Positions 8,059-13,819 of a stretch of DNA of 18,774 bases are shown here, in pieces. This DNA is from CAYTOF01 sp964439435. Its GTDB lineage: Bacteria > Bacillota > Clostridia > Oscillospirales > QAMX01. The stretch is taken from contig CAYTOF010000043.1 in assembly GCA_964439435.1 (NCBI GenBank), positions 1 through 18,774 on the forward strand, in the 5' to 3' direction. A program made the position numbers and the translations under genes. The notes beneath the pieces are model-generated. The model searched no databases. It was given only the letters and a program-made list of their open reading frames with translations, and was not told the DNA's origin. Each line of letters opens with the position of its first letter. Within the stretch, counting starts at the first letter, position 1.

Positions 8059-9093
8059 ATGAATCTCAAAAAATCATTGGAGTTGTTATGCAGTGCACCC
8101 GGCCCCGCCGGATTTGAAAGTCCCATAGCACAAGAAATTGAGAAATTATTGCCTTCGAGTTTTGATGAGGTTCAATATGATGGTCTTGGCAGTTTGATCG
8201 CTTACCGTCGTGATAAAGCCCCGCCAAACCAAGGCAAACGACCCCTCTTGATGATTGACGCACATATGGATGAAATCGGATTGATAATCACAAATTACAG
8301 TGATGACGGTTTCCTCAAGTTTGCGGCAATCGGAGGCATGGATGCACGCGTGTTGCCAAATTCTGAAGTGTTAATCCTTTCTGACCCTCTGACTCGCGGA
8401 GTTATTACATGTCTTCCTCCACATCTGCAGAGTCAATTAGAAATGGACGAATACACCCCTCTGGATTCCATGTACATCGACGTCGGCGGAAAGAAGTCTA
8501 TTTTACCAGGAACACCGGTTGTTTTCTCTTCTGATTTTATACCTCTTAAAAACAAACGTTACGCATCCAAGTCACTTGACAACCGAGCATGCATCTCGGC
8601 TGCTCTGCAAGCACTTTATATGGTAGAAAACTCTGACATAGCATTTGACATTGCCTTTTGTGCCAGCACTCTGGAAGAAATAGGATGTCGCGGCGCTCGG
8701 ACCTCCGCATTTGACATAGATCCTGATTGGGCAATTGTACTGGATGTGACATATGGAAATTCGCCGGACACCAAAAAGAGCTCATCTTTTGATTTTGGAG
8801 GTCTGACCTTCTGTGCAGGGCCAGAAATTTCACGTGAGCTGACCCAAAAGCTCGTAGCGGTGGCCGAGGAATTGAACATCAAGTATTCATATGAAGTATA
8901 TGGACGGGGCACCGGAACAAACGCAAGCTCTATTCAAGTTTCACGGGGTGGGGTGCCCTGCGCTGTTATATCCATCCCTTTAAGATATATGCATACTCCG
9001 AGTGAAGTTGTCTCCATAAATGACATAAGCAATGCTGCAAAGCTTTTGGCAAGTTTCATTACCGGAAAAGGCGGTGTTATTGGATATGATTAA
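8059..9093 (+). CDS. M42 family metallo-aminopeptidase (FrvX/YsdC-like), first of a pair
   Basis: This 344-residue protein belongs to the M42 glutamyl aminopeptidase/endoglucanase-M-like family, cytoplasmic peptidases that form large tetrahedral dodecamers and trim short peptides with a two-metal centre. All expected metal and catalytic residues are visible: His69 in DAHMDEIG, bridging Asp174 in SLDNRAC, catalytic Glu206 and ligand Glu207 in TLEEIGCRGA, Asp229 in VLDVT, and His312 in YMHTPSEV. The usual GTDA near residue 286 is GTNA here. An AGAGGA ribosome site precedes the ATG. It overlaps the following paralogue by 8 bases, so they form one operon. A TTGACA at 7969-7974 could be its -35, but no good -10 follows, so the promoter is unclear. 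The substrate range cannot be read from sequence; the old cellulase name of this family is misleading. Confidence 0.93.
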   Translation: MNLKKSLELLCSAPGPAGFESPIAQEIEKLLPSSFDEVQYDGLGSLIAYRRDKAPPNQGKRPLLMIDAHMDEIGLIITNYSDDGFLKFAAIGGMDARVLPNSEVLILSDPLTRGVITCLPPHLQSQLEMDEYTPLDSMYIDVGGKKSILPGTPVVFSSDFIPLKNKRYASKSLDNRACISAALQALYMVENSDIAFDIAFCASTLEEIGCRGARTSAFDIDPDWAIVLDVTYGNSPDTKKSSSFDFGGLTFCAGPEISRELTQKLVAVAEELNIKYSYEVYGRGTGTNASSIQVSRGGVPCAVISIPLRYMHTPSEVVSINDISNAAKLLASFITGKGGVIGYD

Positions 9094-10138
9094 TGCCAAT
9101 TTGATGGACATCTGTTTCAAACTGTGTTCGATTGACGGAGTTTCCGGAGATGAAGGACGCGTCCGCGAATATCTGTACAATCTCCTTTCACCGCATGTCG
9201 ATGAAGTAAAAATCGGCAAACTCGGCTCTTTGATGATGTTGAAAAAATCGAACAAACCTGGCCAGTCTTTGATGTTGTGTGCACATATGGATGAAGTTGG
9301 ATTCATCATAAAATCTATCACTGATGAAGGTTTTATCAAATTCGCAACGGTCGGTGGTTTGGACAGACGTATCTTGCCCGGCAAACGTGTGCGTATTTCC
9401 TCAGAAAAAGGCGTCACTTATGGCGTTATTGGTATTGGTCCAACTCACCTCGCAAGTGAAAACGACAAGAAAAAACCCCCGGCTATCGATGACTTCTATA
9501 TAGACATCGGTGCACTGTCCCGCGAAGATGCAAATAATTATGTCAACATAGGAGATTATATCGCTTTTACCACCATTCCTGAATATTATAGCAATGGATA
9601 TTTTAAAGCTAAAGCAATTGACGACAGATTGGGGTGTGCTGTCATGACCAAGCTATTGTTAGAAAACATAACACCTGCACGCGATACTTGGTTTGTTTTC
9701 ACCACGCGAGAAGAAGTTGGCGGAGCCGGTGCACGTACTGCCGCTTTCGAATTGGCTCCAACAGAAGCAATGGTGCTCGAAGGGACAACAGCCGCTGATA
9801 TCCCGGGAGTTTCGGGAGATAAAAGAACAAGTATACTGGATAAAGGTGTCGTTATATCCTATATGGACAACTCTGTTATCTATGATCCAAGCACCTTTAG
9901 AAAATTATGCCTGCTTGCAGATGAAAACAAAATTGCTTGGCAGACTAAAATGAAAGTTGCCGGCGGCACAGATGCAGGTTCAATCCATGTGACAAGAAGC
10001 GGAATCCCCTGCGCCGGTCTTGCAGCCCCCGTCAGATATATACACGCTCCTTCCTCGTTGGTCAAAATTTCAGACTGCGAAGCGATGTTATCACTGGCAA
10101 GGATATACCTTACATCTGAGGATTCACACACCCAGTGA
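9086..10138 (+). CDS. M42 family metallo-aminopeptidase, second of a pair
   Basis: This is a 350-residue paralogue of the preceding gene. I chose the ATG at 9086, which overlaps the previous stop (9091-9093) and places the GVSGDE block at residues 18-23, as is usual; a frame beginning at 9032 would add 18 residues from within the upstream gene. Metal and catalytic residues are His67 (CAHMDEVG), Asp179 (AIDDRLG), Glu209/Glu210 (TTREEVGGAGA), Glu232 (VLEGTTAADIPG) and His320 (RYIHAP). GGTDAGSIH is intact. One terminal metal ligand is Glu232, where the sister protein has Asp229. The two paralogues are clearly diverged, and M42 subunits are known to co-assemble in some organisms, so a mixed complex is possible. 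A weak hairpin follows the stop. Confidence 0.93.
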   Translation: MINANLMDICFKLCSIDGVSGDEGRVREYLYNLLSPHVDEVKIGKLGSLMMLKKSNKPGQSLMLCAHMDEVGFIIKSITDEGFIKFATVGGLDRRILPGKRVRISSEKGVTYGVIGIGPTHLASENDKKKPPAIDDFYIDIGALSREDANNYVNIGDYIAFTTIPEYYSNGYFKAKAIDDRLGCAVMTKLLLENITPARDTWFVFTTREEVGGAGARTAAFELAPTEAMVLEGTTAADIPGVSGDKRTSILDKGVVISYMDNSVIYDPSTFRKLCLLADENKIAWQTKMKVAGGTDAGSIHVTRSGIPCAGLAAPVRYIHAPSSLVKISDCEAMLSLARIYLTSEDSHTQ

Positions 10139-10143
10139 AACCC

Positions 10144-10171
10144 TCCAATAAAGGTTTTGTTATTTATTGGA
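10144..10171 (+). terminator. Weak hairpin after the M42 pair
   Basis: A 9-bp stem (10144-10152 with 10163-10171) has a 10-base loop and starts 6 bases after the stop codon. It is AT-rich and has no real T-run, so termination is probably partial. Confidence 0.4.
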
Positions 10172-10180
10172 AATTTGGTA

Positions 10181-10209
10181 TTGACATAGCTGAATATATA
10201 AGATATAAT
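10181..10209 (+). promoter_or_regulatory. Perfect sigma-A promoter of the tRNA block
   Basis: TTGACA (10181-10186), a 17-bp spacer and TATAAT (10204-10209) match the consensus fully. The expected start is near 10216, about 30 bases before tRNA-Met, as expected for a stable-RNA promoter. Confidence 0.92.
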
Positions 10210-10244
10210 ACCACATGTCATTCGCCATTTTGAGGAAATTGTGC

Positions 10245-10321
10245 GGCGGTATAGCTCAGCTGGCCAGAGCACTCGGTTCATACCCGAGCTGTCGTTGGTT
10301 CAAATCCGACTGCCGCCACCA
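10245..10321 (+). tRNA. tRNA-Met (CAT), elongator
   Basis: This is a 77-base cloverleaf with acceptor GGCGGTA/TGCCGCC, anticodon stem CTCGG/CCGAG and loop TTCATAC (anticodon 10279-10281). The T-arm GTTGG-TTCAAAT-CCGAC is intact and CCA is encoded (10319-10321). The first acceptor pair is G-C and the anticodon stem lacks the three G-C pairs of initiator tRNA, so it is elongator Met. A CAT tRNA-Ile2 is less likely because the sequence tracks the Met type throughout. Confidence 0.95.
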
Positions 10322-10324
10322 CCA

Positions 10325-10363
10325 TCTCACGCTGGCTACCGCATTTTCTAGCGTGAGAAAATG
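10325..10363 (+). repeat. Two mutually exclusive hairpins between tRNA-Met and tRNA-Glu
   Basis: Arms 10325-10333 and 10350-10358 pair perfectly over 9 bp (TCTCACGCT). Arms 10342-10349 and 10356-10363 also pair perfectly over 8 bp (CATTTTCT) with a 6-base loop. The two share bases 10356-10358 and cannot form together. A role in processing of the Met-Glu transcript is possible. There is no T-run, so it is not a terminator. Confidence 0.45.
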
Positions 10364-10364
10364 T

Positions 10365-10439
10365 GGCCCGATGGTCAAGGGGTTAAGACACCGCCCTTTC
10401 ACGGCGGTAACGGGGGTTCGATTCCCCCTCGGGTCACCA
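10365..10439 (+). tRNA. tRNA-Glu (TTC)
   Basis: This is a 75-base cloverleaf with acceptor GGCCCGA/TCGGGTC, which includes a G-T pair. The anticodon stem is CCGCC/GGCGG with loop CTTTCAC and anticodon TTC at 10398-10400. The T-arm is GGGGG-TTCGATT-CCCCC and CCA is encoded at 10437-10439. It is presumably co-transcribed with tRNA-Met. Confidence 0.97.
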
Positions 10440-10444
10440 CTCCT

Positions 10445-10478
10445 ATTACATCCCCCGATTTTTACGGGGGTTTGTAAT
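10445..10478 (+). terminator. Terminator-like hairpin after tRNA-Glu
   Basis: CCCCCG (10452-10457) pairs with CGGGGG (10465-10470) around a 7-base loop. The outer arms ATTACA and TGTAAT extend it past a small internal loop. Only a short T stretch follows, so it may attenuate rather than stop transcription into tRNA-Val. Confidence 0.55.
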
Positions 10479-10505
10479 TACCAATTATAATTCTACTTTA
10501 TATAT

Positions 10506-10581
10506 GGAGGCATAGCTCAGCTGGTAGAGCATCCGCCCCACACGCGGGGGGTCACAGGTTCGAGTCCTGTTGTCTCCACCA
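10506..10581 (+). tRNA. tRNA-Val (CAC), with an unusual C at position 33
   Basis: This is a 76-base cloverleaf with acceptor GGAGGCA/TGTCTCC, D-stem GCTC/GAGC, anticodon stem TCCGC/GCGGG (one G-U pair), T-arm ACAGG/CCTGT and encoded CCA. The anticodon loop is CCCACAC, so the anticodon is CAC at 10539-10541. Positions 32 and 33 are both C. U33 is almost universal in tRNAs because it makes the sharp turn of the anticodon loop. The isotype is clear from overall Val-type sequence; normal function is less certain. A TATAAT at 10486-10491 could serve as its own -10, but no -35 is seen. Confidence 0.88.
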
Positions 10582-10612
10582 AAAACACTCATCCTGAAGG
10601 ATGAGTGTTTTT
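10581..10612 (+). terminator. Strong terminator after tRNA-Val
   Basis: A perfect stem (10581-10595 with 10598-10612) has a TGAA tip, an A-run on the left and a five-T run on the right. It begins at the last base of the tRNA CCA end. Confidence 0.93.
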
Positions 10613-10621
10613 CGGTTCAAT

Positions 10622-10677
10622 CACAATCGTCCAATTGTGTTTTTTGCTGAGAGTTTGAGTATATTTACTCAAGTTTT
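10622..10677 (+). repeat. Two further hairpins with T-runs
   Basis: CACAAT/ATTGTG (10622-10627 with 10634-10639) is followed directly by six T. TTGAGTA/TACTCAA (10655-10661 with 10666-10672) has a 4-base loop and a short T-run. Both may be backup terminators for the tRNA block; their stems are short, so this is tentative. Confidence 0.4.
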
Positions 10678-10697
10678 ATATATTCTCAAGGATGAAA

Positions 10698-10726
10698 TTG
10701 CGTTTTATATATAACTTTGTTATAAT
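10698..10726 (+). promoter_or_regulatory. Promoter of the AKR-like gene
   Basis: TTGCGT (10698-10703), a 17-bp spacer and TATAAT (10721-10726) give an expected start near 10733 and a leader of about 95 bases. No known riboswitch core is recognisable in this leader. Confidence 0.7.
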
Positions 10727-10826
10727 AATGCTGTAGCAGTTTTATCGTCATGTAAAAAGCAATTGCAACCTGAATCAACCCATCACCAATTGTCAAACTA
10801 TTGACTATTATCAAAAGGAGATTTTT

Positions 10827-11660
10827 ATGCTTCCCACAATCAAAATTGGAGATTTGGATGTAACTCGTCTGATTATCGGAGGAAATCCGTTCAGCGGCAA
10901 CTCGCATGTTAACCGTGCAATGAATGATGAAATGGAATCTTTTTTTACAATGGAACAAATCAAAAAAACTCTTTTTCAATGCATGGAAAATGGAATAAAT
11001 ACCGTTCAAATGCGTGGAGATGTATTTATCTCTCGCTTGGTGAGAGAGTTTCGTAGCGAAGGAGGTAAAATGCATTGGATCGCACAGACTGCATCAGAGA
11101 TTTGTTCGTTAGAAGGTAATCTAAATGCATTGTTGCGCTTCCCAGTATATGCACCCGATGCTATCTATCTCCATGGGACTACAATAGACTCCCTATTTAA
11201 AGCAAAAGATTTTGATGAGATCAAGCGACGTTTGTCGGTTGTGCGCAAGACAGGTCTTCCTGTAGGTTTGGGAACTCATATGCCTGAAGTGATCGATTAT
11301 TGCGAAGAAAATGATTTAGATGTCGATTTTTATATGGCAAGTGTTTACAATATCAGCAAAATCAACCGTGTGTCAAGTGCAATTACCGGTAAAGAAGTTA
11401 AAAATGAACCATTCGATCTGGAAGACCTTCCTGTAATGTACAAAACCATTCGTGCTGCATCCAAACCCTGCTTGGCTTTTAAAATTTTAGGAGCGACACG
11501 TCGGTGCGAGACCCAAGATACCGTGCGCGCGGCTTTTATCGAAGCATTTGAAAACATCAAACCGACAGACGGTGTTGTGGTGGGCATGTATCCTAAATTT
11601 GTCGATCAAGTCACACTCAATGCAAAATATACTGCCGAGGCATGTGCTGCGGTCAAATAA
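10827..11660 (+). CDS. Aldo/keto reductase-like TIM-barrel protein, catalytic residues degenerate
   Basis: This 277-residue cytoplasmic protein has no signal peptide or membrane segment; a GGAG ribosome site precedes the ATG. The opening IGDLDVTRLIIGGNPFSG and the end block DGVVVGMYPKFVDQVTLNA resemble the first strand and the late cofactor-region strand of aldo/keto reductases. YLHGTTID holds a His (116) where that family has its active-site His. The strand that should carry the catalytic Lys reads MHWIAQTA, with Gln87 instead, and I find no convincing catalytic Tyr. It may therefore be a non-redox barrel enzyme or a divergent member. The gene stands alone, with its own promoter and terminator, upstream of the PHP-domain gene. 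I cannot name a substrate, and the family is inferred from motif resemblance only. Confidence 0.65.
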   Translation: MLPTIKIGDLDVTRLIIGGNPFSGNSHVNRAMNDEMESFFTMEQIKKTLFQCMENGINTVQMRGDVFISRLVREFRSEGGKMHWIAQTASEICSLEGNLNALLRFPVYAPDAIYLHGTTIDSLFKAKDFDEIKRRLSVVRKTGLPVGLGTHMPEVIDYCEENDLDVDFYMASVYNISKINRVSSAITGKEVKNEPFDLEDLPVMYKTIRAASKPCLAFKILGATRRCETQDTVRAAFIEAFENIKPTDGVVVGMYPKFVDQVTLNAKYTAEACAAVK

Positions 11661-11680
11661 ATCATCATCAACTGTATTCG

Positions 11681-11710
11681 GACGCTTTGATATATATCAA
11701 AGCGTCTTTT
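11681..11710 (+). terminator. Terminator after the AKR-like gene
   Basis: A perfect 11-bp stem (11681-11691 with 11696-11706), GACGCTTTGAT paired with its complement, has a 4-base loop and a TTTT tail. It lies 20 bases beyond the stop codon. Confidence 0.93.
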
Positions 11711-11781
11711 CATTTGTATCCTTATATGCAATAAATTTTGTTGAAGTCTCTTCAAAACATCAAATGCTTTTGTTTTTTTCC

Positions 11782-11810
11782 TTGCTTGCACATACCCTTT
11801 CTGATATACT
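11782..11810 (+). promoter_or_regulatory. Promoter of the PHP-domain gene
   Basis: TTGCTT (11782-11787), a 17-bp spacer and TATACT (11805-11810) are supported by an extended -10 TG at 11802-11803. The expected start is near 11817, about 70 bases before the ATG. Confidence 0.7.
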
Positions 11811-11889
11811 AATCCAAGTGTCAGATGTTTTGTTTATTGCTTTTGTACAATTAATAAGGCCAATCCAAATGGCCCGGGAGGTTTTTTAT

Positions 11890-13206
11890 ATGATGCTGGG
11901 TTTAAAACACAAAGTTCAAAGAAATCATCTATCAGTGCGTCCAATGGTGGTTTGCTGTAATACCCCCACCACTCTTACCGTTTCTGCCCTTTCCGACCAT
12001 GCAAAGTTTATTCCAGGGGAAACTATCTATGTGTCGGTCCTGCCTATGAATGAACGTCCATTTTTATTCAACGGCGAGAAGAAAGACAATTCCTTCCCTG
12101 TAACAGCAACCGATGAGGGCTCATTGAAAATATCTGTAAATTGTCCCAGAGAACAAGAATATTCATTGCAGTTGTTTTATGATACCCCCGAGAAAGGCCG
12201 TACAAAGCTCTGCACCCTGTCTGTTTTTGCCGCTGAAAAGGATTTATACGAGCGGCGCCCGTATAAAGGTGACACCCATGTCCATACGGTTGGTTCCGAC
12301 GGGCGAGAGTCTCCCGGAGCAGTTGCCGCAACATACAGACGTGCGGGTTTTGATTTCTTAGCAATCACCGATCACAGCACCTATGAACCGTCTCTGGAAG
12401 CAATAGAACGCTTAAAAGGCTTGCCCTCAGATCTCAGTCTGTTTCCGGGAGAGGAAGTGCATGTTCCAAGTGGCATCATTCATGCCGTTAACTTTGGCGG
12501 GAGCTTGCGTGTAAACAAGTATTATAACGACAATAAGGATCTCGTGGATCAGGAAGTGAACAAACTCGCCTCTGAAATTGAGGATGACTGCCCCAACAAG
12601 CTTGAATATGCCTATCATCTCTGGATTGCCAACCGCATAAAAGAGGGTGGCGGACTTGCCATTTATGTGCATCCTCATTGGATAACAGGAGACAACTGCT
12701 GTGCATCCGATGCCATCAGTGAATATGTCTTCCGCAAAGGAGATTATGAAGCCTTTGAACTCTTAAACGGCATGGAAATATTCTCCAACAACATGCAAAC
12801 TGCCTTCTATTTTGATCAAGTTGCTAAAGGCAACCGCATCCCTATCGTCGGTGCCAGTGATTCCCACGGCACATGGAACAAAGCTAGATTGTTCGAAGAG
12901 CTATACACATATGTATTTGCCGCTGATCGAACACTTGAAGGCGTCAAAGAAGCTGTATGTAATTATTACAGTGTAGCCATAGAAGAATACCACGGTGAAC
13001 ATTTCCGTATCTACGGCGATTACCGAATGGTACGCTATGCCATCTTCCTTGCTAAAGAGTATTTTCCACTATACAAGCGTCTATGCAACGAACAGGGTGA
13101 GAGCCTCCTCCGCTATATACAAGGAGATAAAACTGAACTTGCCTTGCTTGAGCTTCTTCAAGGTCGAACAGATAGATTTGCCGATGAGTTTTTTGGCAGA
13201 AGCTAA
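11890..13206 (+). CDS. PHP-domain phosphoesterase-like protein with N-terminal beta-type domain
   Basis: This is a 438-residue protein. The start at 11890 (ATG ATG) is supported by GGGAGG 8 bases before it; the same frame is open upstream but runs through a terminator and promoter. The PHP metal motifs appear in order: DTHVHTVGSDGRE (128-140; His130, His132, Asp137), AITDHS (158-163), PGEEVHVPSG (His191), YVHPHW (259-264) and GASDSHG (321-327). These are the four PHP motifs of metal-dependent phosphoesterases. Residues 1-125 are strand-rich, with no recognised motif, and look like an Ig-like accessory domain. The last 70 residues (about 368-438) are helical and unassigned. PHP proteins include histidinol phosphatase and polymerase exonuclease domains, but this architecture matches neither. 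No signal peptide is seen. The substrate is unknown. Confidence 0.85.
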   Translation: MMLGLKHKVQRNHLSVRPMVVCCNTPTTLTVSALSDHAKFIPGETIYVSVLPMNERPFLFNGEKKDNSFPVTATDEGSLKISVNCPREQEYSLQLFYDTPEKGRTKLCTLSVFAAEKDLYERRPYKGDTHVHTVGSDGRESPGAVAATYRRAGFDFLAITDHSTYEPSLEAIERLKGLPSDLSLFPGEEVHVPSGIIHAVNFGGSLRVNKYYNDNKDLVDQEVNKLASEIEDDCPNKLEYAYHLWIANRIKEGGGLAIYVHPHWITGDNCCASDAISEYVFRKGDYEAFELLNGMEIFSNNMQTAFYFDQVAKGNRIPIVGASDSHGTWNKARLFEELYTYVFAADRTLEGVKEAVCNYYSVAIEEYHGEHFRIYGDYRMVRYAIFLAKEYFPLYKRLCNEQGESLLRYIQGDKTELALLELLQGRTDRFADEFFGRS

Positions 13207-13212
13207 TTTTCA

Positions 13213-13250
13213 AAAACAAGCCATCATCCATTCCGGAAGTGGCTTGTTTT
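13213..13250 (+). terminator. Terminator after the PHP-domain gene
   Basis: An 11-bp stem (13213-13223 with 13240-13250) has an A-run on the left and TTTT on the right. The 16-base loop contains the small palindrome TTCCGGAA. It begins 7 bases after the stop codon. Confidence 0.85.
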
Positions 13251-13276
13251 GATTATAATTCACATGTAAGTGTCGC

Positions 13277-13318
13277 GTTGTTATGTGATAATGGATCAAA
13301 GCTATCACATGCTGCAAC
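13277..13318. repeat. Imperfect inverted repeat downstream of the DUF488 gene
   Basis: ATGTGATA (13283-13290) pairs with TATCACAT (13303-13310) across a 12-base loop. Outer arms GTTG/CAAC (13277-13280 with 13315-13318) extend it past an internal loop. It could end the minus-strand DUF488 transcript, but no T-run follows on that strand. Confidence 0.45.
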
Positions 13319-13335
13319 ACAGCACGAGCAAAAAT

Positions 13336-13707
13336 CTACACCAATAAAGAGTTCTTTCCAATAAGATAGTCCCGCAATACAGCTGCATGATTTACCGTCA
13401 GGCTCTTTGCCGCATACACAAGGGTTAATTTGTTTTCTTTGGCCATCTCTAATACATCAATGACTGCTGTTTGTTTGATCGGATCTGTCTCAAGCTCTAT
13501 CCTGTATCTTTCGGCAAAATCCTCAAAATTCTCAGTTTTGTGCCCAAACCAAGTTCGAAGCTCGGGGCTCGGGGCAATGTCTTTAATCCACTTATCTAGC
13601 ATAGCCCGTTCTTTTGAAATGCCTCTTGGCCACAATCTATCAACCAAAATTCTTATACCGTCATCCGATTCCGGTGGCTCGTAAACCCTTTTTATATCCA
13701 GCATCAT
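13336..13707 (-). CDS. DUF488 family protein (YeaO-like)
   Basis: This is a 123-residue cytoplasmic protein of normal length for DUF488. Hallmarks are IKRVYEPPESDDGIRILVDRLWPRGISKE at the N-terminus, a WFGH motif near residues 53-56, RYRIEL, and the C-terminal TLVYAAKSLTVNHAAVLRDYL block. The biochemical role of the family is not established. Two adjacent ATG codons (13707 and 13704) could start translation; a GGGGAG site precedes both, so the start is uncertain by one codon. On the minus strand a TTGATT-N16-TACAAT pair upstream of about 13757 is a weak promoter candidate. It stands alone and opposite in direction to its neighbours, so a role in their pathway is not implied. Confidence 0.9.
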   Translation of the reverse strand: MMLDIKRVYEPPESDDGIRILVDRLWPRGISKERAMLDKWIKDIAPSPELRTWFGHKTENFEDFAERYRIELETDPIKQTAVIDVLEMAKENKLTLVYAAKSLTVNHAAVLRDYLIGKNSLLV

Positions 13708-13819
13708 AGTATCATCTCCCCTCTTGCTCTGCCTTTGATTCCAGTTTACTATATTATTGTATCAACTCAATTATACCAATCAAGCGTAAATTTAGCAATG
13801 CTTTATTAAGGAGGCATTT

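Noticed and set aside
10215..10490. Open frame of 91 codons across the tRNA block
   Set aside because: It is made of tRNA-Met and tRNA-Glu sequence read as protein.
10506..10581. Reading the third tRNA as tRNA-Trp (CCA)
   Set aside because: The cloverleaf puts CAC, not CCA, at positions 34-36; shifting the loop breaks the anticodon stem.
11548..11889. Open frame extending the PHP protein upstream by 114 codons
   Set aside because: It runs through the end of the previous gene, a strong terminator and a promoter; the GGGAGG site marks 11890 as the start.
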